A program made the position numbers and the translations under genes. This document shows, piece after piece, positions 16,071-25,622 of a stretch of 64,000 nucleotides of DNA. The stretch's first letter is position 1, and each line of letters begins with the position of its first letter. The DNA comes from Lachnospiraceae bacterium. Its GTDB lineage: Bacteria; Bacillota; Clostridia; Lachnospirales; Lachnospiraceae. Location: the NCBI GenBank assembly GCA_017455435.1, contig JAFTAU010000023.1, forward strand, positions 62,001-126,000, in the 5' to 3' direction. The notes below the pieces were generated by a model, which was not told where the DNA came from, did no database searches, and saw only the letters and a list, made by a program, of their open reading frames with translations.

Positions 16071-17867
16071 TCACGGCTTGTACATAGGATTTACGGGCTT
16101 TTTGTTGATTTTTTCCACTATCTCCGGAGCCACTTTATATTTCCTCTCCGTCGTCATAAGTCCGTTTATCTCCTGCTGAACGTCAGTAAGCTGTGTATAA
16201 CAGTAGCCGCAGCAGTATTTCAGTTTTTTCATCGCACTCACTATATCTTCAAGCCTGCGCCTGTATTCCTCCGCAGTGCCGGCTTTTTCGCCATAGCCCC
16301 AGCCCTTTTCGCCGTTTATGGCAATGCCGCCGAACTCGCTGATAATAACCGGCTGTCCTTTATATTCAAAGCCCTCTGCGAAAACAGGATAACTCCTGTT
16401 GAAATAAACTTTTCCGTTCATCAGATGATCCGGGTCCTCGCTGCCATATCTTTCAAGTATACGCTCTCCGTCTCCGTCATAGTCGTGAAGCGTAATGATA
16501 TCGGAAATCGTATGTACCCAGCCATCGTTAACAATAACGGGGCGTGTCGGATCCAGCATCTTCGTGGCGTGATAGACCGCTTCGGTAAAATGCTGCTGAG
16601 GGCGGCTCACCTGAACCTTGTTAACTCCCCATGATTCGTTTACCGGTACCCACGTAATAATGCAGGGGTGGTTGTAATTCTGTCTGACCTGCTCCAGCCA
16701 TTCGGCGAGGAACTCCTGAGTGGCATTATCCGTAAATCTGTATGCCGACGGCGCTTCACACCATACCAGCATGCCCTTTACGTCGCACCAATAGTAAAAA
16801 CGTTCATCCTCGTTTTTTTGATGGAGTCTGAGCCCGTTAAAGCCCATAGCGATAGTCGCATCTATATCCGCCACTATTGCTTTCTCGTCAGGCGGTGTAA
16901 GATGTGATTCCTTCCAGTAGCTCTGATTCAGTATCAGTTTTTGATAGAGAAGCTTTCCGTTCAGGAGAATACTATGGCCGTCTATGCGTATCTCTCGCAT
17001 GGCTGCATAAGAGCCGACTTCGTCCAGAACCACGCCGTCCTTAACAAGCCGGAAAACTATGTCATACATATCTGGAGTTTCCGGCGTCCAGACAGGACCG
17101 TCATAATAGTGATTTCTGTTGTAAGGCATGGACATATCCGCCCATGCTTTGACATATGCGTTTGTTACGTCCGTCACAACGCGAGTGACTTTTGTTCCCT
17201 TGAACGTGACATCAGTTTCTATCGTCAGTCCCGCCGCATCGGCTCCGGAAGGCAGATTCAAATCAAATTCGATTCCGAGCTTAAAGCTCGTAAGATCCGG
17301 CGTCATTTTTACTCTGGCGAGCGATGTCTCTGGAACATATTCCGACCACACGCTCTTCCATATTCCGGTAGTCTGCACGTACCAGCATTCAAAACTCTCA
17401 CTTATCCATCTCTGTTTTCCTCTGGGCTGCTGCGAGCTGAGCGAATCCTCCGCCTTGACCACGAGCAGGTTTTCCCCATCGTTCAGATACTCTGAGATAT
17501 CAAGTGAAAATCTCGTATAACCGCCCTTATGAAGGCCGGCGAAAGCTCCGTTTACCCACACTCTGCAGATATAGTCGCAGCCTTCAAAATGCAGTATATA
17601 GCGTTTGTCACGCAGCTTTTCCGCGTCCGCGCCAATCTTTCTCTGATACCATATATTCTCGTGAACGGTTTCGTCTCCTATCCCGCTGATCTCCGTTTCA
17701 TAAGAAAACGGCACTTTTATGCTGCGGTCCGAATCAAAACCGAGATACCATTTTTCAGCTATTCCGACGTTTTCGTCGTCAAAGGCGAAAGCCCATTCTC
17801 CGTTCAGGTCTTCCCACTGATCACGCACAAACTGCGGTCTGGGATAGTCTTTTTTGTAGCAATTCAT
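16071..17867 (-). CDS. GH2 glycosidase (beta-galactosidase/glucuronidase family)
   Basis: A 598-residue cytosolic protein with no signal peptide. The N-terminal sugar-binding beta-sandwich (YPRPQF, LNGEWAFAFD, HFEGCDYICRVWVNG) is followed by an Ig-like part and a TIM barrel. Acid/base Glu411 is in PVNESWG and nucleophile Glu511 in IISEFGG, both typical of GH2. It is shorter than LacZ and lacks the LacZ C-terminal beta domain, as in many GH2 enzymes from gut bacteria. It lies between the AEC carrier (16 bases) and the GRE activase (22 bases). Beta-galactosidase, glucuronidase, mannosidase or arabinosidase-type activity cannot be separated by eye. Confidence 0.88.
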   Translation of the reverse strand: MNCYKKDYPRPQFVRDQWEDLNGEWAFAFDDENVGIAEKWYLGFDSDRSIKVPFSYETEISGIGDETVHENIWYQRKIGADAEKLRDKRYILHFEGCDYICRVWVNGAFAGLHKGGYTRFSLDISEYLNDGENLLVVKAEDSLSSQQPRGKQRWISESFECWYVQTTGIWKSVWSEYVPETSLARVKMTPDLTSFKLGIEFDLNLPSGADAAGLTIETDVTFKGTKVTRVVTDVTNAYVKAWADMSMPYNRNHYYDGPVWTPETPDMYDIVFRLVKDGVVLDEVGSYAAMREIRIDGHSILLNGKLLYQKLILNQSYWKESHLTPPDEKAIVADIDATIAMGFNGLRLHQKNEDERFYYWCDVKGMLVWCEAPSAYRFTDNATQEFLAEWLEQVRQNYNHPCIITWVPVNESWGVNKVQVSRPQQHFTEAVYHATKMLDPTRPVIVNDGWVHTISDIITLHDYDGDGERILERYGSEDPDHLMNGKVYFNRSYPVFAEGFEYKGQPVIISEFGGIAINGEKGWGYGEKAGTAEEYRRRLEDIVSAMKKLKYCCGYCYTQLTDVQQEINGLMTTERKYKVAPEIVEKINKKPVNPMYKP

Positions 17868-17883
17868 ATCAGCTCCTATTAAT

Positions 17884-18828
17884 TTACAGGGCGACCTTCA
17901 TCATAAGCCAGAAAACCGCCGGTATTGTTATTACAGACATCAGGTGCGACACAAAGGTCATTCCCGCTGCAACTGACGTATCAAGTCCGTAGGCGCGGGG
18001 GACAACGATGGTATTGAGTCCGAGCGGCATAGCCATGGCGCAGACGGCGCAGACCGCTACATTTTTATCGACAGGAATCAGCAAAAGAAAACCGATGGTA
18101 AGAAGCGGGAAAACAAGAAGCCGCACAAACGATACGGCATAAATGCTTTTTACCGAAAGCATCTTTTTCATCGGGGTGCTGGCCAGCGTCACTCCCGTCA
18201 GCAGCATGGCTACCGGTGACATACAATCCGAAGCGGAATCCAGTACCTTCATGATAAAATCCGGCAGTTTGATTTTTAGTATTCCTATCAGAATTCCTAT
18301 CACGAGGGCGATAAACATCGGATTGATCAGTGCCTTGACCCTGCCCGCGACGGAGCGTTTTCCGTCCTTTGGCGGAATCAGTAGGAAAGGCACTCCCCAC
18401 ATATATATCAGCATCCGCATCGGGAGCGTAAATATCAGGTAATCTGTGAAATACTCCGGAAAAACGGCGCTGACCACGGCGTTTCCCATAAATCCGAAAT
18501 TTGAAAAAACCAGTCCGTAGGTATAAATACGCCGGATATATTCATCGCGGGAAAAAAATCTGACGATGAGCACAGAAATTCCCATCATAATCACACACGT
18601 CACAAGACCGCAGACAAACAGTCCTCCTGCCGCGCCGATTCTTTCCGCGGTGAAATTGTTTATGAATGTCAACATCACCAGGGCGGGAACAAAGATATTG
18701 TTTTCAAGCTTTGACAGAACCTGCGCCGTGTTTTCAGGCACCGCCTTTATCCGGGCCAGCAAAAAGCCCGCGATAATCAGAGTGAAGAGAACCATCGTCT
18801 GTCCTGCCGAGACAGAAAAAACTTCCAT
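17884..18828 (-). CDS. AEC family transporter (auxin efflux carrier-like)
   Basis: About 314 residues with some ten hydrophobic segments arranged as two halves, typical of the AEC/bile-acid-sodium-symporter-like permeases that move organic acids. Landmarks are IKAVPENTAQVLSKLENNIFVPALV near the N-terminus and the second-half LLTGVTLASTPM and PLGLNTIVVPRAYG. An ATG at 18870 would overlap the GH127-like gene; ATG 18828 follows CGGAGGAAACAGATA and is preferred. Its place in the sugar operon fits export of an acidic end product or import of a substrate; direction is unknown. Confidence 0.85.
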   Translation of the reverse strand: MEVFSVSAGQTMVLFTLIIAGFLLARIKAVPENTAQVLSKLENNIFVPALVMLTFINNFTAERIGAAGGLFVCGLVTCVIMMGISVLIVRFFSRDEYIRRIYTYGLVFSNFGFMGNAVVSAVFPEYFTDYLIFTLPMRMLIYMWGVPFLLIPPKDGKRSVAGRVKALINPMFIALVIGILIGILKIKLPDFIMKVLDSASDCMSPVAMLLTGVTLASTPMKKMLSVKSIYAVSFVRLLVFPLLTIGFLLLIPVDKNVAVCAVCAMAMPLGLNTIVVPRAYGLDTSVAAGMTFVSHLMSVITIPAVFWLMMKVAL

Positions 18829-18853
18829 TATCTGTTTCCTCCGAGATCCGGTT

Positions 18854-20719
18854 TTATGGTTTTTCTTCACCCACGAGCGGCATTTCCGTCATGCGCAGTT
18901 TTGTGCACCCATAGGGAAACAGCCTTTTTGACTCCGGTTTTCCCACCGTGCCGTCCTGCTCCGGAAACTCCTTGCACACGCCGGGATAATCCTTACGAAG
19001 CTCCCACTGCACCTCGGACATTTCAGCATTTAATACCACGGCCGGTTCCGTAATCGAAAACGGCGACTCGGAAACGGGACGCTTTTCACATTTAAGCTGT
19101 CCTGAGGCAAAGCCGTAATTCCAGCCGGAAACAGGCAAAAGCTCGTAATCGCAATACGGGAATCTTCTCTCGACTCCGTCTTTTGTATATTCGTGTTTTA
19201 CTGTCTCAAAACTGACCGGAAGCGAGAAAAGCAGATTCCCTCTTTCGGCAGTAAAAAGACCATTCGGACGCTTTTTAAGAGAGGCCTCCATTTGCAGAGT
19301 CATCTCTACAGTGTCACTGCTCCAGACGCGCCGCAGCCCGGTAAATCCGCCCACGGCCGCTGCTTTTCCGTCTATCAGCGCAGACGAAGCTGTGCCCGGC
19401 ACTCTCAGAAAGAGAGAAAACTCCACCGGCTTTTCACATCTTACAATGTACCGCACCGTATCTTCAAACGGATAGTCCGTCTTGCATTCAATTTCCACCG
19501 CCACTCCATCTATAAGAGTTTTCAGCCCGACAGGGGCAATAGCACCCACATATATGGAGTCTTCTCCCTTATAAAAAGCGCTGAGTGCGAACTTCGGGAA
19601 ACCCTGTCCCATATTTGCAGTGCAGCAGCCGAAATTCGGTTCGAGGCCGAAAAGGTTTGCCTCGTGATTATTTGTAGAATAGATCGGGAGGCGCTCTCTG
19701 TCCTGAATCGCACAGGATATCTGATTTACCTGCTGGTCGTACTGATGCGTCCACATATCTTCGCTGATTGTTGCGGGAAGAGCGTTAAATGCCAGCTTTT
19801 CCAGACGGTCGAGCCAGATTTGTTTTCCGGTCTTTTCAAACAGTATTTCGAAGGAATACATGGCTTCCACTATAGCGCACAGCTCCGTACCCTGAGTGGG
19901 AGAAGTTCCGGCCAGACACTCATCTCCGGTAAACAGACCGAACGCCGTTCCGTGATACTTTTGAAGCAGAGCCAGAAACTCTTCTGCGAAATCATCATTT
20001 CCGGTTTTTGCAAAACGGTCCGCAACCGCGTACGCCTTAAGCGCCATTGCCAGGTTGACAACGTGCGTCGTAAACTTCCAGTCTCTGTTAAATTCGATAT
20101 CCGAAAAATTATCCGCCAGGAGTTTGTAATTCATTCCCTGTACGACCAGCGAGTGTGAGAGTTCGAGCATCCACTCCTCCGGTCTGCGGTCGTAGAGCCA
20201 GCCGATGGGAATCATGCACTCAAACCATCTTGCCGCGCCCCAGTTAAAAAGAGTATGCCTGCGCAGCCACTCATTGAGGTTGAAAAGCGCAGCTCTGACC
20301 GCAGGCTCGACTCTCTCATCGCAGGTGCATTCATAGTACACAACCAGCACCTTGCAGATAAGGAATACCGCCCAGACGTCATAGCCTATTCTCTCTTCAT
20401 CTTCGCAGGGGCAGATCCAGCCGTCTTCCTTTTGACGCAAAAGTATCGCGTCGATATATTTCCTCGCGCGCGACTTCATATCTTCGTCATCCAGCAGATA
20501 AGCAAGCGGAATAAAACCGTCCAGCCAATAGGGAACTCTTTCCCAGCCTTCACGGTCTCCGCCTATCCACTTGCTGTCTTTTACGTCAGGCCATATTTTA
20601 TCCAGGTTTCCGTCCAGTCCTTCAGCCTGGATCCGCAGCTGGCGTAAAAGCCAGCCGCGGGGTTTTATTTCTTTAGCAGTAAAATGCTTCAGAAGAAAAT
20701 TGTTTTTAGTGTCGGACAT
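18854..20719 (-). CDS. GH127-like (DUF1680) beta-L-arabinofuranosidase family protein
   Basis: A 621-residue protein with an (alpha/alpha)6 barrel pattern: KPRGWLLRQLRIQAEGL, WERVPYWLDGFIPLAYLL and NLFGLEPNFGCCTANMGQGFPKF. The adjacent Cys pair (GCCTAN) corresponds to the CC of the zinc-cysteine site in GH127/GH146 enzymes, where one Cys is the nucleophile. C-terminal beta-sandwiches follow. No signal peptide, so it would act on imported oligosaccharides. GH127 members usually release beta-L-arabinofuranose, but this copy is divergent. ATG 20719 is chosen because GGAGG lies 7 bases upstream; earlier ATGs overlap the preceding gene. Confidence 0.78.
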   Translation of the reverse strand: MSDTKNNFLLKHFTAKEIKPRGWLLRQLRIQAEGLDGNLDKIWPDVKDSKWIGGDREGWERVPYWLDGFIPLAYLLDDEDMKSRARKYIDAILLRQKEDGWICPCEDEERIGYDVWAVFLICKVLVVYYECTCDERVEPAVRAALFNLNEWLRRHTLFNWGAARWFECMIPIGWLYDRRPEEWMLELSHSLVVQGMNYKLLADNFSDIEFNRDWKFTTHVVNLAMALKAYAVADRFAKTGNDDFAEEFLALLQKYHGTAFGLFTGDECLAGTSPTQGTELCAIVEAMYSFEILFEKTGKQIWLDRLEKLAFNALPATISEDMWTHQYDQQVNQISCAIQDRERLPIYSTNNHEANLFGLEPNFGCCTANMGQGFPKFALSAFYKGEDSIYVGAIAPVGLKTLIDGVAVEIECKTDYPFEDTVRYIVRCEKPVEFSLFLRVPGTASSALIDGKAAAVGGFTGLRRVWSSDTVEMTLQMEASLKKRPNGLFTAERGNLLFSLPVSFETVKHEYTKDGVERRFPYCDYELLPVSGWNYGFASGQLKCEKRPVSESPFSITEPAVVLNAEMSEVQWELRKDYPGVCKEFPEQDGTVGKPESKRLFPYGCTKLRMTEMPLVGEEKP

Positions 20720-20732
20720 CAGATCCTCCATG

Positions 20733-23700
20733 TCATGAAGTAGTGACATTGATTGCCGTATAAGTTCCGGTTCCGGCATTCTTGACCGGCAGAGTGTGCC
20801 AGTTCAGTATGCTGGAGTTTTTCAGGGTGAGCGACGCTGTATTATAGAGGCCTATGCCTTCCCAGCCGGTTCCGTCTATAGCAACGTTCTCCATATTCGC
20901 AGATACCGTGCCGTTCAGATTGAACGCGTGGCGGGCGACGCCGGTTACCTGTGCGCCGGTTACGTTCAGCGTTCCGCCGGAAGCATTTATTGCGTAATAC
21001 GGCAGTGAGCTCATCGTAAGACTGCTCGCCGTGACGCTGCCGGCAGTATTGATGGCATTCAGCATATTCCCACTGATATTAGCGGTGTTTATCTTAAGAA
21101 CACCCGCAGTCGCGACGTCGATTCCGTGGTAATTATTGCCGGTCAGAGTCGCGTTCTTAATATCCAGCGTTCCCTTTGTGACCAGGGCGCCGTTTCTGGG
21201 TGCATTCGTTGCGGTAAATCCGTCTATTGTTGCACTTCCGGAATTAAGTACCTCGATACAATTGTATTTTGGCTTGTCAATCGTGATATTGCTTCCGGTC
21301 AGGGTACCGCCATTTACATAAATACCGTTATATGTGGCGATATTGGATATCGACGCGGTATTCAGCGTGAGCGTGGAGCCTGTTTCCAGATTGATACCGT
21401 GCACACCGGCAGAGCCGATTGTCAGGTTTGCCAGTTTTACGGAAGAGCTGTTATAAATATTGATTCCGTACCTGTTGGTATACGTTGAGGTTACAGTGTA
21501 GCCGTCAACATCAACGGTGCCGCCCGATATGGCCATACCGTTGCCTCCGAAGGAAGAAACCGTTATTCCTCCACCGTACAGCTTTCCGCCTTCCACGAAG
21601 AACGGATTAAGAGCCGATTCTTTAACGGTGCCGCCGTTTACGGTCATCTCAGCGCCTCCCAGAAGATGCACGCCGTGATTACTGTAAGTGGTGTCAATGC
21701 TGAGATTCTTTATCGTAACATTTGCGCTGTTATAGACCTTTATGCCGTTGGTAGAGGTCTTCTTTATGGTATAGCCGTCAAAGTTGACTGTTCCTCCGTC
21801 TGCCGCCAGGCCCTGCGTTGCAGTATCTACAGTAATATCGCTGCCGCTCGCTTTTCCTCCCGCCACAAAAATGCCGTTAAGCGTGTTGCCGATCATTTCC
21901 GCGGTTTCAATCTTCAGGACACCGTCCTTTTCAACATCGATACCGTGATACTTGTTTGACGAAAGGCTGACATTCTTTACATCCAGCGTGCCTTTTGTAA
22001 CCAGGGCACCGTTTCTGGGCGCATTCGTTACGGTAAGACCGTCTATCGTTGCGCTGCCGGAGTTCAAAACCTCAACACCGTTGTAATTCGGATAATCGAT
22101 TGTAATTCCGCTGCCGTTAAGCACGCCGCCGTTGACGTAAATGCCATTATACGAAATAACATTGGAAATTGAAGCAGTATTTAACGTAAGCGTGGAGCCT
22201 TTTTCCAGGTTGATGCCGTGGATGCCGGCCTTTCCGACGGTCAGATTTGCAATCTTTACGGTGGAATTATTGTAAATATTTACGCCCTGACTGGCTGCTT
22301 CGGTAATGTTGTAGCCGTCGACGTCCACGGTTCCTCCTGATATGGCCAGACCGTGTGCTTTAGATGTGGCAGTGATTCCGCCGCCCAGCAGGGTGCCGCC
22401 GTTTACGAAGATACTGTTAAGATTGTTGTTCTTAATTTCGGCTGTGGTAACCTTTGCTGTGCTTTCGGAAGCCACTTCTATGCCATGATAACCGTTACCG
22501 GAAATATTGGCGTTCTTCACATCCAGCGTTCCCTTGGAAATCAGGGCACCGTTTCTGGGCGCGTTCGTTGCGGTAAATCCGTCAATTGTCGCGCTGCCGG
22601 AATTAAGTACCTCAATACAATTGTATTTAGGCTTGTCTATCGTGATATTGCTGCCGGTCATGGTGCCGCCGTTTACATAAATACCGTTATAGGTAGTGAT
22701 ATTGGATATCGATGCGGTATTCAGATTGAGGGTGGAACCTTTTTCCAGATTGATTCCGTGAACGCCTGCCTGAGCTACCTCAAGCTCGCTCAGTGTTACT
22801 TCTGCGCTGTTGTAGATATTAACGGCGTTTTTAGGAGCGGCTTCAATCTTTACTTTTGCCAGATCTACGGTTCCGCCGGAGGTGGCTATACCGTTTCCCT
22901 TTGAAACGATGTCCACGTCCTTTCCGGTCGTTTTTCCGCCTTCATTAAAGATACCGTTCAGACCGTTATCCTTCAGAGTCGCGCCGTCCAGCTTTGCAGT
23001 TCCTGCGCTCTGTACATGAATGCCGTGCCAGGTGCCATCGGTTATGGAAACCTTGCTTCCGCTAAAGGAGCCGTCGGTTACCAGGACGCCGTTATGTCCG
23101 GGCGTGGTTACATTCAGATTGCTGACTTCGGCCTTTCCGCCATTCAGCACTTCCACTCCGTTGTATTTAGGGCTTTCAATAGTGATGTCGCTACCCTTGA
23201 AAGTTCCGCCGGAAGCATATACGCCGCACCATTTGCCTATGTTCTTGATAGTGGCGTTTTTCACAGTCAGGGTGCCGCCGCCGTCAACATTCATGCCGTG
23301 ACCGGGTGCTCCGTCAATAACCAGATCTTTCAGAGTCACATTTGCGCCGCCGCAGTTTACGACTCCGCCGCCGTCAAATTTGCAGTCCTTGACATTGACG
23401 TCTGTCAGATCTATTACAGAATCGGAACGGCTGGAGGTTATGGCAAAGCCGGCAGTATCCTTGACAGTAACTTTGCTGCCTTTTATCACTCCGCTGTAGC
23501 AGACTATTCCTCTGTCTCCGCCTGTAATCACCACGTTTTCGATATCAGCCTTTGCCCCGTCGTTTTCAACATAAAGACCGGTATAGGCGGTATCCGAAAT
23601 CTTTGCGTTCTTGAGCGTCATGACTCCGCCTTTGATTACGTATACGCCGCACTTGGGAGTGCCGGGCTTGCCGGCGTTTGCCACAGAAATGTTTGTCAGA

Positions 23701-25601
23701 GACATTTTTGTCCCGTTACAGCTTATTGCCTGGTTGAAAGTTGTGTCGACATTGAGGTTTGTTATCTTTGTATTGCCGACCACATCCTTTTCTTTCTGGG
23801 AATAGATGGCGTAATTTCCGGCTTTGGTTATCGTGATCTTGTTTCCGACAACCGTAGCGCCGATGATGTTCATTCCTACGGCTCCGGGAGCGGTGATGGT
23901 CACGTTATCCGCCGTAAGCTTGCCGTTCTGGTTTACGTCAATGCCGTTTTTGGCGGTATTTGTGATAACGACGTTTTTGAGCGTGGTCTTGCTTCCGCCC
24001 ACGTTAACCGATGCCTGACCCTTGCAGCCGTCTATTTTCAGGTTGCTGATATTGATCACACTGTCAGTGTAGCTGCTGGTAATGGAGAATTCAGAGGTGT
24101 TGCTGATCTTCACTCCATTGCCGCTGATTGTTCCATGGTAGCTGACCGCACCGCGTTTTCCGCCTTCCATGGTGACATTCTTCATGGAAACGAAAGAACC
24201 CTTGTCGGAAGCAACCACGGCAAAGTTTTTCTGATTTTTAATCTTTACGTCAGTCAGCTTTACCTGTCCGCCGAACATCGCTATAACGCCGTTCGAAGCG
24301 GAATTTCTGATTTCTCCCTTTTTGATGATGATAGTGGAGTTGTTCGCGCTGACGGCGTTGTCTTTTTCGGTTCCGTCAACTACCAGTCCGTTTATGGTGA
24401 CGGAGCCGTGCTTTCCGTCATAAAGCGTACTGGTGACACCGAATTCCTTCGATGAATAAATCTTTACGTTTGAAGCGGTAACCGTGCCGCCGAAGTTCCA
24501 GATTCCGCGTCCGCCTGATTTTTCTACGGTCAGATTCTTTATGTTTACGACAGAACCGTTTCCTACGTATACGCCGGCCGTACCGGTGTTTTTGACCTCG
24601 ACATTTTCAAGAGTCGCGCCTGTTCTCAGATAGAACGATGCCTGAGTGACATTTTCAGCCTTGATATTTTTGAGCGTCATAGTGGAAGTGCCGGGCGTAC
24701 TGCTGATTCCGTGCCAGCCGGTGTCATGGAAATAGAGTCCGTTAACATTCAGGTTTCCGGTTTTTCCCTGGCTGATTGCATGTATGTTGGCTCCGTACCA
24801 TTCGAGCCTTCCACCCTCTGCGGACGTTCCGTCAACCGTCAGATCTCCCATATTGTAAGCGATATATGCTCCGCCGTTATGCATGGTTCCGCCGGTGATC
24901 TCGCAGGTTCCGCTGTTGTGAACAAGGCAGAATCCGCTGTCCGTGATTACGGCATTGCCGCTGACAGTGAGATTTCCGTCTCTTTCGGTCTTTATTCCGT
25001 GATATGCGTTTTTGACAATCTCGCCGCCGGTAACGGTTCCTTTTCCGTTTGAACGGATGTACACGGCTGCTCCGAGAGTCTCGCTGATAGTGCCGCCGGT
25101 CATTTCAATCTCGCCCAGAACCTCTGCGCCGTAAGGGCTGCCGTAGGTCAGAGTGCCCGAAAGCATCGTCAGTTTTGCGCCTGTCGGTACCAGAACGCAA
25201 CTTCCGGCGCCGTTTCCGTCTACCGTGGCTCCGTCCATTATCAGCTCTGCTCCGTTGTGAAGCTCAAGCATATGCTGGTACTGATCGGCGTCCAGCTCCA
25301 TAATAATGCGTCCGCTTCCCGTCAGGGTTTTCTTTCCGTACACGTGAAGGGGCTCTCTGATATAGATGTCTTCTTTTACTTCAACTGTTGCCGTACCTTC
25401 CGCAGAAAGCTGCGCCGCCAGCTCAGAGAGCGGGGTCTCCGGTACTTCAGCTTCCGTATTATCCTGCGTCTGCTCCTCTGCTTCTCTGGTGCTTTCGACC
25501 GGTTCGGTAGCATCTGTTTTTCCGCAGCCAATCATCAAAACCGATAAAGCAGCAGCCAGAACAGCGATAATGATTAAATGTATGTATTTTTTGTTTTTCA
25601 T
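20733..25601 (-). CDS. Giant right-handed beta-helix lipoprotein
   Basis: A 1622-residue lipoprotein: signal peptide with lipobox LMIGC (Cys26), an acidic Thr/Glu linker (about 28-60), then beta-helix to the end. The helix opens with IYIREPLHVYGKKTLTG, matching the helix start after the MBL domain in the 10134-14969 protein. Its last 400 residues or so match the C-termini of both secreted beta-helix proteins, including the closing SSILNWHTLPVK and INVTTS. The middle (about residues 330-800) is richer in Lys and less regular than the other two. No NSY/YNYG domain. The ATG follows GAGGTAAACGCATA and lies 21 bases after the MBL lipoprotein gene, so the two are probably made together. It should sit on the outer face of the membrane; ligand or activity unknown. 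Confidence 0.83.
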   Translation of the reverse strand: MKNKKYIHLIIIAVLAAALSVLMIGCGKTDATEPVESTREAEEQTQDNTEAEVPETPLSELAAQLSAEGTATVEVKEDIYIREPLHVYGKKTLTGSGRIIMELDADQYQHMLELHNGAELIMDGATVDGNGAGSCVLVPTGAKLTMLSGTLTYGSPYGAEVLGEIEMTGGTISETLGAAVYIRSNGKGTVTGGEIVKNAYHGIKTERDGNLTVSGNAVITDSGFCLVHNSGTCEITGGTMHNGGAYIAYNMGDLTVDGTSAEGGRLEWYGANIHAISQGKTGNLNVNGLYFHDTGWHGISSTPGTSTMTLKNIKAENVTQASFYLRTGATLENVEVKNTGTAGVYVGNGSVVNIKNLTVEKSGGRGIWNFGGTVTASNVKIYSSKEFGVTSTLYDGKHGSVTINGLVVDGTEKDNAVSANNSTIIIKKGEIRNSASNGVIAMFGGQVKLTDVKIKNQKNFAVVASDKGSFVSMKNVTMEGGKRGAVSYHGTISGNGVKISNTSEFSITSSYTDSVINISNLKIDGCKGQASVNVGGSKTTLKNVVITNTAKNGIDVNQNGKLTADNVTITAPGAVGMNIIGATVVGNKITITKAGNYAIYSQKEKDVVGNTKITNLNVDTTFNQAISCNGTKMSLTNISVANAGKPGTPKCGVYVIKGGVMTLKNAKISDTAYTGLYVENDGAKADIENVVITGGDRGIVCYSGVIKGSKVTVKDTAGFAITSSRSDSVIDLTDVNVKDCKFDGGGVVNCGGANVTLKDLVIDGAPGHGMNVDGGGTLTVKNATIKNIGKWCGVYASGGTFKGSDITIESPKYNGVEVLNGGKAEVSNLNVTTPGHNGVLVTDGSFSGSKVSITDGTWHGIHVQSAGTAKLDGATLKDNGLNGIFNEGGKTTGKDVDIVSKGNGIATSGGTVDLAKVKIEAAPKNAVNIYNSAEVTLSELEVAQAGVHGINLEKGSTLNLNTASISNITTYNGIYVNGGTMTGSNITIDKPKYNCIEVLNSGSATIDGFTATNAPRNGALISKGTLDVKNANISGNGYHGIEVASESTAKVTTAEIKNNNLNSIFVNGGTLLGGGITATSKAHGLAISGGTVDVDGYNITEAASQGVNIYNNSTVKIANLTVGKAGIHGINLEKGSTLTLNTASISNVISYNGIYVNGGVLNGSGITIDYPNYNGVEVLNSGSATIDGLTVTNAPRNGALVTKGTLDVKNVSLSSNKYHGIDVEKDGVLKIETAEMIGNTLNGIFVAGGKASGSDITVDTATQGLAADGGTVNFDGYTIKKTSTNGIKVYNSANVTIKNLSIDTTYSNHGVHLLGGAEMTVNGGTVKESALNPFFVEGGKLYGGGITVSSFGGNGMAISGGTVDVDGYTVTSTYTNRYGINIYNSSSVKLANLTIGSAGVHGINLETGSTLTLNTASISNIATYNGIYVNGGTLTGSNITIDKPKYNCIEVLNSGSATIDGFTATNAPRNGALVTKGTLDIKNATLTGNNYHGIDVATAGVLKINTANISGNMLNAINTAGSVTASSLTMSSLPYYAINASGGTLNVTGAQVTGVARHAFNLNGTVSANMENVAIDGTGWEGIGLYNTASLTLKNSSILNWHTLPVKNAGTGTYTAINVTTS

Positions 25602-25622
25602 TATGCGTTTACCTCACTCGTT

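Noticed and set aside
19193..20158. 321-codon plus-strand open frame
   Set aside because: Antisense to the GH127-like gene; composition is not protein-like and it has no start signal.
23016..24455. 479-codon open frame on the plus strand
   Set aside because: It lies entirely antisense to the beta-helix lipoprotein; long antisense frames arise from the biased codons of the repeats. No ribosome site or recognisable domain.
7156..25601. Pectate lyase activity of the beta-helix proteins
   Set aside because: The fold pattern fits, but no lyase catalytic or calcium motif was recognised; adhesin or scaffold is equally likely.
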